Origin: Bacillota bacterium
GTDB taxonomy: Bacteria > Eremiobacterota > SpSt-956 > JAKJGF01
Direction of reading: 5' to 3'
NCBI GenBank assembly: GCA_029555925.1
Contig: JAKPQU010000435.1
Span: 1 to 11,978 of the forward strand
DNA: 11,978 nt
Shown here one piece after another: positions 1-6,855 of the stretch (the stretch's first letter is position 1; each line of letters opens with the position of its first letter). The notes under the pieces were generated by a model. That model was not told where the DNA came from. It searched no databases and saw only the letters and a list, made by a program, of their open reading frames with translations. A program made the position numbers and the translations under genes.

Positions 1-98
1 ACCAAATATGAAAATCAACATCCAGTGAAGGTGCAAACTTCATCATTTTCATATAAAATTGCTTTAATTAAACTGAACAATTTGAATAATAGGTAAAT

Positions 99-256
99 AC
101 TGTCTGCCTGCCTGATGCTCCTCCGAAAAAAATCTAAACTGGAACGTTTATAACAGTTACAGCTTATATCATGGTACTTTACATTATAATTCAATAAAAT
201 ATACCTGTGCTGCCGTGATATTTTTTTCTCCGGAACACCAGACAGGCAGACTACTA
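99..256. repeat. Imperfect inverted repeat 1 (arms 99-133 and 222-256)
   Basis: The left arm contains TGTCTGCCTGCCTGATGCTC followed by CTCCGAAAAAAAT. The reverse complement of the right arm contains AGTCTGCCTGTCTGGTGTTC followed by CGGAGAAAAAAAT. The arms therefore match over about 35 bases with a few substitutions and a short indel. They enclose about 88 AT-rich bases. The arms belong to the same motif family as the second inverted repeat (370-580). Confidence 0.5.
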
Positions 257-369
257 TGTCTAAAGCTAAATAGTATAATTTATAACTGGCTGTTAATACA
301 GTATATATTTTTCTCCAGAACCTGGCAGTTGAAAGGATTAAAAAAATATTACTTTTCGGATAGGCTCTA

Positions 370-580
370 AGTACCGTAACAGGTAAATTCGTAACCATTT
401 ATCAGCTTCTACCTGACAGGCTCTTACGAAGAAAAATAATTTGCCTTATTTAATTTGTTTTACAGACAATAAATTAGCCCTTATTTAATTTTTAATTCCT
501 ATATAAAAAACTAATTTTTCTTCTCCAGAGCCCGCCAGGCAGAAGCTTTTTACGGATACCATTTTACCTGTTACGGTACT
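370..580. repeat. 211-base palindromic element with 18-bp perfect ends
   Basis: The outer 18 bases, AGTACCGTAACAGGTAAA at 370-387, are perfectly complementary to 563-580. The arms continue inwards as an imperfect match to about 437 and 514, sharing AGCTTCT, then CCTG, GGCTCT and GAAGAAAAAT. Similarity stops abruptly outside 370 and 580. Sharp ends and no coding capacity fit a MITE-like element or a very long hairpin RNA. No clear target-site duplication flanks it. Transcribed as RNA, it could fold into a long hairpin with a loop of about 75 bases. Confidence 0.55.
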
Positions 581-598
581 AATTGCGAGTATGTAGAG

Positions 599-644
599 AA
601 ACTTTAGGACAAAACTTTTTAGAACTACTCTAAAGTTTTTTTTT
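599..644 (+). terminator. Rho-independent terminator upstream of cheW
   Basis: AAACTTTAG at 599-607 pairs perfectly with CTAAAGTTT at 630-638. Alternatively, AAAACTTT at 611-618 pairs with AAAGTTTT at 632-639, giving a tighter hairpin. Nine consecutive T residues (636-644) follow. It would stop transcription entering from the left and insulate the chemotaxis operon. The two left arms compete for one right arm. The right arm and T-run overlap the predicted sigma-28 promoter. Confidence 0.6.
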
Positions 645-658
645 ATTATAACCGATAA
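631..658 (+). promoter_or_regulatory. Sigma-28 (FliA/SigD)-type promoter for the chemotaxis operon
   Basis: TAAAGTTT at 631-638 matches the -35 consensus of flagellar sigma-28 exactly. ACCGATAA at 651-658 matches the -10 consensus GCCGATAA at seven of eight positions. The spacer is 12 bases (11 in the Escherichia coli consensus), which is TAAA-N16 in the Bacillus SigD convention and within its range. Transcription would start near 665, giving a leader of about 38 bases before cheW. The position directly before chemotaxis genes is what the sigma-28 regulon would predict. No RNA evidence is available, and the AT-rich context raises the chance of coincidence. Confidence 0.55.
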
Positions 659-702
659 TAAATTATATAGTTGAATTCATAATACATAGGAGGCTGAATA
701 AA

Positions 703-1194
703 ATGGCTGTTTCAGGCATAACAGAAACAAGACAGTATTTAACTTTTACCCTTGATGGAGAATTGTTTGCCCTGGATATATCAAAAGTAAGAGAGGTACT
801 GGATTATACAAAGGTTACAAAAGTCCCTCAGATGCCTGACTTTATGTTAGGTGTTATAAATCTGAGAGGCAGTGTTGTTCCTGTGATAGATATGAGGACA
901 AAATTCGGAATGAACAAAATTGACAGGACTGTCAATACCTGTATTGTAATCGTGGAAGTTACACTGGATGATGAACATGTAATACTCGGCACTCTTGTAG
1001 ATTCTGTTCAGGAAGTCTTTGAACTAGACCCTGAACAGATAGAACCACCTCCCAAAATAGGTATGAGACTGAAAACAGAATTCATAAAAGGTATGGGAAA
1101 AAAAGAGGAAAAATTCATTATAATACTGGATATTGACAGAGTATTTTCCACGGAAGAACTTATAATGCTTCAGGGAGATACGGAAGAAGTATAA
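703..1194 (+). CDS. cheW: CheW chemotaxis adaptor protein, copy 1
   Basis: CheW couples chemoreceptors to the histidine kinase CheA in the cytoplasmic signalling array. The 163-residue product has the usual CheW length and is a single CheW domain. The family core is clear at residues 48-70: LGVINLRGSVVPVIDMR followed by TKFGM. The start is supported by AGGAGG at 688-693, nine bases before ATG. It is the first gene of a tight operon, with only 28 bases to the second cheW and the receptor after that. No CheA, CheY, CheB or CheR gene is in the window, so the partner kinase lies elsewhere. The hydrophilic residues 90-92 (DEH) are one of the few places where the two copies differ. The predicted sigma-28 promoter at 631-658 would drive it. 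Confidence 0.95.
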   Translation: MAVSGITETRQYLTFTLDGELFALDISKVREVLDYTKVTKVPQMPDFMLGVINLRGSVVPVIDMRTKFGMNKIDRTVNTCIVIVEVTLDDEHVILGTLVDSVQEVFELDPEQIEPPPKIGMRLKTEFIKGMGKKEEKFIIILDIDRVFSTEELIMLQGDTEEV

Positions 1195-1222
1195 AAAATA
1201 GAATATAAGGAGGTTTTATAAA

Positions 1223-1714
1223 ATGGCCGTACCGGGAATTTCAGAAACAAGGCAGTATCTGACATTTATCCTTGACGGAGAATTATTTGCCCTGGATATA
1301 TCAAAAGTAAGAGAGGTTCTGGATTATACAAAAATTACGAGAGTCCCTCAAATGCCGGAATTTATGTTAGGTGTTATAAATCTGAGAGGAAGTGTTGTCC
1401 CTGTGATAGACATGAGGACAAAATTCGGTATGAACAAAATTGACAGGACTGTCAATACATGTATTGTCATTGTAGAAGTCACGCTTGACAACGACAATGT
1501 AATACTCGGTGCTCTTGTAGATTCTGTCCAGGAAGTATTTGAACTGGACCCGGAACAGATAGAACCGCCTCCCAAAATAGGAATGAGGCTGAAAACGGAA
1601 TTCATAAAAGGCATGGGAAAAAAAGAAGAAAAATTTATTATAATACTTGATATTGACAGGGTTTTCTCTTCGGAAGAACTGATAATAATGCAGGGAAATG
1701 ATGAAAAACAGTAA
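1223..1714 (+). CDS. cheW: CheW chemotaxis adaptor protein, copy 2 (tandem paralogue)
   Basis: This is a second 163-residue CheW with the same job, bridging receptor and CheA. By residue-by-residue comparison it differs from copy 1 at 17 positions, about 90% identity. Most differences are conservative; they cluster at the N terminus, at residues 90-97 and in the last dozen residues. The central CheW core (residues 47-89) is unchanged, which points to recent duplication with selection keeping both copies functional. An AAGGAGG site at 1207-1213 lies nine bases before ATG. The next gene, the chemoreceptor, starts 40 bases downstream. The two copies could be dosage, could mix within one array, or could have begun to specialise for different receptors; the sequence does not decide this. 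Confidence 0.95.
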   Translation: MAVPGISETRQYLTFILDGELFALDISKVREVLDYTKITRVPQMPEFMLGVINLRGSVVPVIDMRTKFGMNKIDRTVNTCIVIVEVTLDNDNVILGALVDSVQEVFELDPEQIEPPPKIGMRLKTEFIKGMGKKEEKFIIILDIDRVFSSEELIIMQGNDEKQ

Positions 1715-1754
1715 GGTAAAAACAATTATAAATTATTAACAGGGAGGTTTTTTT

Positions 1755-4493
1755 ATGTTAAGTAATATTAAAATAGGCACAAAAGTAATGGCAGCCTTCG
1801 TAATACTTGCCATTATTGCATCTCTTATAGGTATAACAGGTATAGTATATATAAAAGCAATAGACAATGCAGATACATCTCTTTATGAAAATATTACAAT
1901 GGGATTAAAAAATGTAATGGACGCAGCCATGTCTTTTCATAGAATCCGTGTAAACATGAGAGATATGATCAGAAGTAACGATCAGGAAGGGATTAAAAAG
2001 AACGAAGACAGAATAAAAGAACTTTCGGAAATTATGCATAAAGATATAGCTGAACTGGAAAGGAAAAAGTTACCGGAAAATTTAAGAAAAGAATTGAGTA
2101 CAGTGAAAGACTTAATAAAAACCTATGAAGACGATATGGATGAAATGATTAATCTTGCGAAAATAAATAAAGATACGGAAGCCATAGCAATACTCGACGG
2201 AACAGGTGCAAAAAGTTCAAATGCAGTAAGAGATTCTATCGATAAAATAATTGGCTCAATGGAAGAAGATGCAAAAAATACATCTGACAATAATTGCAGA
2301 AGTGCCGGTACTGCCGTATTAATCATGGTTATTGCCATCATAGCAGGTTTAATTATTGCCATCGGCTCAGGAGCATATATTTCCTCAAATATTACAGGTA
2401 TAATAAACACTCTCCTGGAAGAAACAAAGTGCCTCATAGATTCAGCTCTGGCAGGGAAACTGGATACAAGAGGAAATCCGGAAAGAATTAACTTTGAATT
2501 CAGGGCTATTGTTATCGGAATCAATGAAACACTGGACGCAGTCATAGGCCCTCTGAATGTAGCTGCAGAATATGTGGACAGAATAGCAAAAGGCGATATT
2601 CCGCCTAAGATTACAGATAAATATAACGGTGATTTCAATGAGATAAAAAATAATTTAAATACATGTATCGACACCATAAATGCCCTTGTTACAGATGCAA
2701 ATACACTATCCATTGCTGCAGTGGACGGCAAACTGGACACAAGGGCAGATGCGTCAAAACATGGAGGAGATTACAGAAAGATTGTGGAAGGTGTTAATAA
2801 AACACTGGATGCGGTCATAGGCCCTCTCAATGTGGCTGCAGAATATGTGGACAGAATAGCAAAAGGCGATATTCCGCCTAAGATTACAGATAAATATAAC
2901 GGCGATTTTAATGAAATTAAAAATAATCTGAATACCTGTATCGATGCCATAAATGCACTTGTTACAGATGCCAATATATTATCCCGTGCCGCAGTGGAAG
3001 GGAAACTGGACACAAGAGCAGACGCGTCAAAACATGGAGGAGATTACAGGAAGATTGTAGAAGGTGTAAATAAAACACTGGATGCGGTCATAGGCCCTCT
3101 CAATGTGGCTGCCAATTACATAGACCGTATAAGTAAAGGAGACATGCCTCATAAAATAACTGATACCTATAACGGAGACTTCAATACAATAAAGAACAAT
3201 CTGAACAACTGTATTGATAATATCAATACCCTGGTAGGTGATGCCAATATACTTGTTCTGGCTGCCACAGAAGGTAAACTAGACATAAGGGCAGATGCTG
3301 CAAAACATCACGGTGATTACAGGAAAATTGTAGAAGGTATAAATAAAACTCTCGACGCAGTCATAGGGCCTCTCAATGTATCTGCAGAATATGTTGACCG
3401 TATCAGTAAAGGAGACATGCCTCCTATTATTACTGCAGAATACAAAGGTGATTTCAACGAAATAAAAAATAATCTGAATGTTCTTATAGGAACACTGAAT
3501 AATATTACCAGTATGGCGGAAGAAATTGCAACAGGTAATTTAATGGTGGACACGAGGGAACGTTCGGCACAGGATAAACTAATGCAGGCATTAAAACAGA
3601 TGGTAATAAAACTTCGGGAAGTAGTAATGAATGTAAAAACCGCTGCAGACAATGTAGCAACAGGAAGTGTACAGATGAGTGCCAGTGCCGAAAATATTTC
3701 GGACGGTGCAGGTAAACAGGCAGCTTCTGCAGAGGAAGCTTCCTCTTCTATGGAAGAAATGGCTTCAAATATAAAACAAAATGCAGATAATGCAGCCCAG
3801 ACGGAAAAGATTGCAATTAAATCTGCAGAAGATGCAAGAGAAGGTGGTAAAGCAGTTTCGGAAACAGTGGATGCAATGAAAGAAATTGCAGGTAAGATAT
3901 CAATTATTGAAGAAATTGCCCGTCAGACAAATATGCTTGCCCTGAATGCGGCAATAGAAGCTGCAAGGGCAGGTGAACATGGTAAAGGTTTTGCAGTTGT
4001 TGCAGCAGAAGTGCGTAAACTTGCCGAACGAAGTCAGCAGGCTGCAAAAGAAATAAGCCACCTTGCTTCTGCAAGTGTGGAAGTAGCGGTAAAGGCAGGA
4101 GAGATGCTTTCAAAAATTCTTCCTGATATCCAGAAGACAGCAGAACTGGTTCAGGAAATAAGTGCTGCCAGTACTGAACAGAATACAGGAGCGGAGCAGA
4201 TAAATAAAGCAATACAGCAACTGGATCAGATAATACAGCAGAATGCCTCTATGGCGGAAGAAATGGCTTCCACTACTGAAGAACTTTCCTCGCAGGCACA
4301 TCAACTTCAAAATATTATAGATTTTTTCAAAGTAGATGATAGATCACAGAAAATGCTTGGCACTTCACAAACAGCCAGAAAGGCCATTAAAGCCAAACCT
4401 GTAAAAGGAATCGAAGGAGGAGGAAATAATTCAGGATTTGAGATTAAGCTTGCAGGTTCTGATATTGAAGATGAAGATTATGTGAAATTTTAA
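1755..4493 (+). CDS. Methyl-accepting chemotaxis protein with extended poly-HAMP array
   Basis: This is a transmembrane chemoreceptor that senses outside the membrane and controls CheA through CheW. The 912-residue product is longer than a typical receptor of about 550. Membrane helix 1 spans about residues 11-33. A helical, four-helix-bundle-like sensor of about 150 residues follows (34-183), and membrane helix 2 spans 184-208. Residues 211-600 are about nine HAMP-like units, mostly in 91-residue pairs containing [15 protein letters not shown] and [12 protein letters not shown]. The methyl-accepting signalling domain covers about 610-880, with the conserved tip near 719-760 ([20 protein letters not shown], then [20 protein letters not shown]). 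The C terminus is acidic ([10 protein letters not shown]) and lacks an NWETF-type CheR/CheB tether. GGGAGG at 1742-1747 precedes ATG by seven bases. The ligand cannot be inferred. Confidence 0.93.
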   Translation: MLSNIKIGTKVMAAFVILAIIASLIGITGIVYIKAIDNADTSLYENITMGLKNVMDAAMSFHRIRVNMRDMIRSNDQEGIKKNEDRIKELSEIMHKDIAELERKKLPENLRKELSTVKDLIKTYEDDMDEMINLAKINKDTEAIAILDGTGAKSSNAVRDSIDKIIGSMEEDAKNTSDNNCRSAGTAVLIMVIAIIAGLIIAIGSGAYISSNITGIINTLLEETKCLIDSALAGKLDTRGNPERINFEFRAIVIGINETLDAVIGPLNVAAEYVDRIAKGDIPPKITDKYNGDFNEIKNNLNTCIDTINALVTDANTLSIAAVDGKLDTRADASKHGGDYRKIVEGVNKTLDAVIGPLNVAAEYVDRIAKGDIPPKITDKYNGDFNEIKNNLNTCIDAINALVTDANILSRAAVEGKLDTRADASKHGGDYRKIVEGVNKTLDAVIGPLNVAANYIDRISKGDMPHKITDTYNGDFNTIKNNLNNCIDNINTLVGDANILVLAATEGKLDIRADAAKHHGDYRKIVEGINKTLDAVIGPLNVSAEYVDRISKGDMPPIITAEYKGDFNEIKNNLNVLIGTLNNITSMAEEIATGNLMVDTRERSAQDKLMQALKQMVIKLREVVMNVKTAADNVATGSVQMSASAENISDGAGKQAASAEEASSSMEEMASNIKQNADNAAQTEKIAIKSAEDAREGGKAVSETVDAMKEIAGKISIIEEIARQTNMLALNAAIEAARAGEHGKGFAVVAAEVRKLAERSQQAAKEISHLASASVEVAVKAGEMLSKILPDIQKTAELVQEISAASTEQNTGAEQINKAIQQLDQIIQQNASMAEEMASTTEELSSQAHQLQNIIDFFKVDDRSQKMLGTSQTARKAIKAKPVKGIEGGGNNSGFEIKLAGSDIEDEDYVKF
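2529..3510 (+). repeat. 273-base tandem repeats encoding HAMP pairs within the chemoreceptor
   Basis: The unit starting with codons for [10 protein letters not shown] recurs at 2529, 2802, 3075 and 3348, an exact period of 273 bases (91 residues). Three units are full and the fourth is partial. Units 1 and 2 share 68 identical consecutive bases (2562-2629 and 2835-2902). Units 2 and 3 are also near-identical around the boundary between [12 protein letters not shown] and [13 protein letters not shown]. The later half is more diverged. This pattern indicates in-frame tandem duplication or gene conversion, and the array could vary in copy number by recombination. Confidence 0.9.
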
Positions 4494-4516
4494 TGACCTG
4501 AGCATAAACAGGTAAT

Positions 4517-4570
4517 AAAGGTTTTCCTCCCGTGAGCGGTATCGGGGAAAAAACCGAAATGAAACCTTTT
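4517..4570 (+). terminator. Terminator-like hairpin after the chemoreceptor gene
   Basis: Twenty-four bases after the stop codon, GGTTTTCCTCCCG (4520-4532) pairs imperfectly with CGGGGAAAAAACC (4543-4555) around a ten-base loop. An overlapping alternative pairs AAAGGTTT (4517-4524) with AAACCTTT (4562-4569). A short run of four T follows. It probably ends the cheW-cheW-receptor transcript, but the T-tract is weak. The segment AAACCTTT can also pair with AAAGGTTT at 4646-4653, so alternative folds are possible. Confidence 0.45.
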
Positions 4571-4572
4571 AA

Positions 4573-4676
4573 CTATACTTTCGCAGATTTCAGAAAAAGC
4601 TTTGAATTTATTAAGTTTTATGTTTTAACTGAAGTCAATAAAATCAAAGGTTTTATAAAAAAGTGCGAAAGTATAG
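4573..4676. repeat. 104-base imperfect palindrome with 13-bp perfect ends
   Basis: CTATACTTTCGCA at 4573-4585 is perfectly complementary to TGCGAAAGTATAG at 4664-4676. A second paired block, 4596-4612 with 4637-4653, matches at 15 of 17 positions. About 24 bases form the loop. It has no coding capacity. It could be a small MITE-like element or a structured RNA between the receptor and nucleotidase genes. No target-site duplication is obvious. Confidence 0.6.
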
Positions 4677-4874
4677 CCTTTTAAGTAGATCTTTTATTAT
4701 AAGAGTAACTTCTCTGTCCAATAACAAGATAAAAAATTATAACATGAAATATTATACAAGAAAAGTTTTTTTACTCTTAAAAGGATTTATATGTAAAAAG
4801 GAAAATAATATATATAGTTAAATTATAATTATCCTCACGCCGCGCGTTATGATAAAAAAGGAGTGTCTTTATTA
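4677..4874 (+). other. AT-rich leader of the nucleotidase gene
   Basis: This is the remainder of the 381-base gap before the nucleotidase. TAAGAGTAA at 4700-4708 is complementary to TTACTCTTA at 4771-4779, which could form a weak stem with a 62-base loop. Several TATAAT-like stretches occur (for example TATAAT at about 4824), but none has a convincing -35 partner, so no promoter is called. A GC-rich island, CACGCCGCGCGTTATG at 4836-4851, resembles the heptamer-derived repeats near 6429-6455 and 11788-11801. AAGGAG at 4858-4863 is the ribosome binding site for ATG at 4875. Confidence 0.35.
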
Positions 4875-6392
4875 ATGGTAAACTACAAAATTCCTGTTCT
4901 TATTTTAATTTTATTTATGTCAATAAGTATCAATTTCGTTTTTGGAGAAGAAACAGTAAAAATCGTCCTTTTACATACAAACGACATACATGGCCATATA
5001 TATCCCTATGAGGACGGCAGAATAGCTCCTGCACCTGAAAATATAGGAGGTTTTGAATATCTCAGTACATTAATTAAAGAGGAAAGAGCTAAACATCCGG
5101 AAGCCCTGCTCCTGGACGGAGGAGATATTGCCCAGGGGAGTCTTTATTCAAATCTTGCCTATGGAATACCTGTAATAGAACTGATGAATACCGTGGGATA
5201 CGATTGTTCAGCTCTGGGCAATCATGATTTCGACTGGGGAGCAGAAAAACTTTCAGGTATGATAAATACAGCTAGATTTCCAATGCTTGCCGCCAACGTA
5301 ATAGAAAGAGAAAGCGGTAATTTTATTCCGGGGACAAAACCATATATTTTAAAAGATATAAATGGCATAAGAATTGGAATTATAGGGATTGCCTGTACCG
5401 ATACAACAGTATTAAGTCCTGAATGTTCAAAGGAAAAATATAATTTCTTATCTGCAGAAGAAACCCTGAGATGTTATATACCTGTTTTAAAAGAAATACA
5501 TAAAGCGGATTTAATAATCGTAATTTCTCATCTCGGTTATAAAGAAGATTTGGAACTTTCCGGCAAAGTACCCGATATGGATATCATAGTAGGAGCTCAC
5601 AGCCACAAAGCAATTGAAACTCCTGTGATGAAAAACAATACTCTTATTATTCAGGCAGGCTGTTACCTTGCATATCTGGGTAAAACTGAATTAGAAGTAG
5701 ATAAAGAAAAGAAAAAAATAGTCAGTTACAGAGGTGAACTTATAAAAATTCTGGACAGTCAGATAGAACCGGACATAGAAGTAAAAACATTACTCGATAA
5801 ATACAAAGAAAAATATAAAAGTTTCGGAGAAAAAGTAATAGGAGAAGCATCTGTAAATCTTACCAAATCCAATACAAAAGAATGTAACCTGGGCAATCTT
5901 GCAGCAGATATTATGAGAATCACAGGAGAAGCAGACATAGCTTTTATCAACACAGGAGGGCTAAGAGAAGATATTCCTGCAGGCCCGGTGACAATAGAAA
6001 AAATTTACGGAGTCTATCCTTTTGAGAATATGCTTATCAGCATGGATCTAAAGGGCAAATATATAAAAGAGATAATTGAAACGACCTTTAACGGCTCCCA
6101 TGCAATACTGCAGGTTTCAGGCTTAAAGATTAAATACGATTTTTCAAAACCGGGAGCGAAAAAAATAGTGGAAATACTGGTAAACAATCAGCCTCTGGAA
6201 GATGAAAAGATCTACAGGGTTACTACTGCAGATTTCCTTGCTATAGGAGGAGATGGCTATGAAAGCTTTAAAAAAGGCGAAAATCTTCAAAATATAATGC
6301 CAATAAGAGATGCTATTATAAAATATTTTCAGGAACACAGTCCTGTTTCCAGTGAGATTGAAGGAAGACTCGAAAATGTGGAGAAAAAGTAA
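4875..6392 (+). CDS. Exported UshA-type 5'-nucleotidase / metallophosphoesterase
   Basis: This family hydrolyses nucleotides, and sometimes UDP-sugars or cyclic nucleotides, outside the cytoplasm using two metal ions. The 505-residue product begins with a signal peptide (about residues 1-24, cleavage probably after FVFG). The metallophosphoesterase domain carries every expected metal motif: HTNDIHGH (D37, H39), LDGGD (D84), LGNHDFDWG (N116, H117), SHLG (H219) and GAHSHK (H242, H244). The C-terminal 5'-nucleotidase domain has NTGGLRED (about 359-366), YPFEN with F383, and FLAIGGDGYESF with F465; such phenylalanines stack on the base in UshA. I chose ATG 4875 because the in-frame GTG at 4863 overlaps the AAGGAG site (4858-4863), which lies 11 bases before this ATG. 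Exact substrate is not determinable. Confidence 0.92.
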   Translation: MVNYKIPVLILILFMSISINFVFGEETVKIVLLHTNDIHGHIYPYEDGRIAPAPENIGGFEYLSTLIKEERAKHPEALLLDGGDIAQGSLYSNLAYGIPVIELMNTVGYDCSALGNHDFDWGAEKLSGMINTARFPMLAANVIERESGNFIPGTKPYILKDINGIRIGIIGIACTDTTVLSPECSKEKYNFLSAEETLRCYIPVLKEIHKADLIIVISHLGYKEDLELSGKVPDMDIIVGAHSHKAIETPVMKNNTLIIQAGCYLAYLGKTELEVDKEKKKIVSYRGELIKILDSQIEPDIEVKTLLDKYKEKYKSFGEKVIGEASVNLTKSNTKECNLGNLAADIMRITGEADIAFINTGGLREDIPAGPVTIEKIYGVYPFENMLISMDLKGKYIKEIIETTFNGSHAILQVSGLKIKYDFSKPGAKKIVEILVNNQPLEDEKIYRVTTADFLAIGGDGYESFKKGENLQNIMPIRDAIIKYFQEHSPVSSEIEGRLENVEKK

Positions 6393-6428
6393 TATGAGTG
6401 ACAGAAAAGTTCGGTCGGAATACCACCT

Positions 6429-6455
6429 GTCACGCGTCACGCGTCACGCGTCACG
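6429..6455 (+). repeat. Heptamer array GTCACGC, nearly four copies
   Basis: GTCACGC is repeated in tandem at 6429-6435, 6436-6442 and 6443-6449, with a fourth partial copy to 6455. It lies between the nucleotidase stop and the ribosome binding site of the small gene at 6483. The array's first bases also form an inverted pair with the preceding sequence: GTGACAG at 6398-6404 is complementary to CTGTCAC at 6427-6433. An oppositely oriented array sits after the small gene. Its high GC content contrasts with the AT-rich surroundings. Confidence 0.85.
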
Positions 6456-6482
6456 ACCTTTAATAAGGAGGTAGATTTAGTA

Positions 6483-6761
6483 ATGTCTTCAATCGATAAA
6501 GAAATTGCCAGAGATATTACAGTAGCCTGGCTTAATACAGGTAAATTATCAGAAGAATATCTCTCAAAAAAACAGGTTGCAGCGTTTTATGAGTGTATAT
6601 TTCAGTCAGTAAGTGAATGTAAAATCCAATCAAAGGGAGTTTCTATTGAAACTGCAGGAGGAGCAACTATTACAGCCACAAATCAGCCCCCCACACGACG
6701 TTCTATCAATATTCCTGATGCTGCAAGCAGCTCTACTGCATCAAAACATAGATTCACATAG
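6483..6761 (+). CDS. Hypothetical 92-residue protein between heptamer arrays
   Basis: I do not recognise this protein. A good AAGGAGG site at 6465-6471 lies 11 bases before the ATG, which supports translation. Residues 1-50 look helical and amphipathic (DKEIARDITVAWLNTGKL, then KKQVAAFYECIFQSVSE), with cysteines at 38 and 46. Residues 53-92 are rich in Ser, Thr and Ala and probably disordered. There is no signal peptide or membrane segment. The helical half is faintly reminiscent of the N-terminal region of MucR/Ros-type regulators, but the zinc-finger part of that family is absent, so I do not assign it. It follows the nucleotidase by 90 bases on the same strand and might be cotranscribed with it. 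Opposed heptamer arrays flank it on both sides. Confidence 0.7.
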   Translation: MSSIDKEIARDITVAWLNTGKLSEEYLSKKQVAAFYECIFQSVSECKIQSKGVSIETAGGATITATNQPPTRRSINIPDAASSSTASKHRFT

Positions 6762-6762
6762 G

Positions 6763-6803
6763 ATCGTAGACGCGTGACGCGTGACGCGTGATGCGTCTAC
6801 GAT
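6763..6803. terminator. Hairpin with inverted heptamer array after the small gene
   Basis: ATCGTAGACGC at 6763-6773 is perfectly complementary to GCGTCTACGAT at 6793-6803. The 19-base loop consists of GCGTGAC-type heptamers: two perfect units (6772-6778, 6779-6785) and a degenerate one (6786-6792). It starts two bases after the stop codon, so it could end the transcript, although no T-run follows. The heptamer is the reverse complement of the array at 6429-6455. Confidence 0.55.
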
Positions 6804-6815
6804 TATCATATTGTT

Positions 6816-6841
6816 CTACCCGGCCAAAGGCGGGCAGGTAG
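6816..6841. terminator. Imperfect GC-rich inverted repeat between convergent genes
   Basis: CTACC at 6816-6820 pairs with GGTAG at 6837-6841, with partial pairing inside (CGGCC, AAAGGC, GGGCA). It lies 15 bases beyond the stop codon of the minus-strand kinase gene and between two converging genes. A role as a bidirectional terminator is plausible, but no T-run follows on either strand. It may instead be a degenerate extragenic palindrome. Confidence 0.3.
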
Positions 6842-6855
6842 CCTGTTACAGTAAA

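Larger units (their letters stand above)
1..598. other. Non-coding leader region rich in inverted repeats
   Basis: I find no convincing gene here. The only long open frame (minus strand, about 15-398) has no recognisable domain and no Shine-Dalgarno sequence, and it runs through the inverted repeats. What the region does hold is at least five degenerate copies of one motif of about 30 bases, roughly CTGCCTGnCnGGnnCTCnGGAGAAAAAAAT. They lie at about 99-133 (+), 222-256 (-), 309-340 (-), 405-437 (+) and 514-552 (-). Four of them form two inverted pairs, listed separately. A short direct repeat, GCCTTATTTAATTT and a close variant, sits between the arms of the second pair at about 443-491. The region could be a decayed mobile-element remnant, a cluster of repetitive extragenic elements, or part of a structured RNA. 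Confidence 0.5.

Noticed and set aside
15..398. 127-codon open frame on the minus strand
   Set aside because: It has no ribosome binding site and no recognisable domain, and it runs through inverted repeats. Open frames of this size are expected by chance in AT-rich DNA.
4455..4493. CheR/CheB-binding pentapeptide at the chemoreceptor C terminus
   Set aside because: The tail reads [10 protein letters not shown], which has no NWETF-like aromatic pentapeptide.
4497..4570. Cyclic-di-GMP riboswitch after the chemoreceptor gene
   Set aside because: The GC-rich hairpin lacks the conserved receptor sequences of that class, and it sits just after a stop codon, as a terminator would.
4863..4874. GTG start for the nucleotidase, four codons upstream
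   Set aside because: The GTG overlaps the AAGGAG ribosome binding site, whereas ATG 4875 is spaced correctly and begins directly with a good signal peptide.
6429..6455. Heptamer arrays as a CRISPR array
   Set aside because: The units are seven bases with no spacers, far from CRISPR repeat-spacer organisation, and no cas genes are present.
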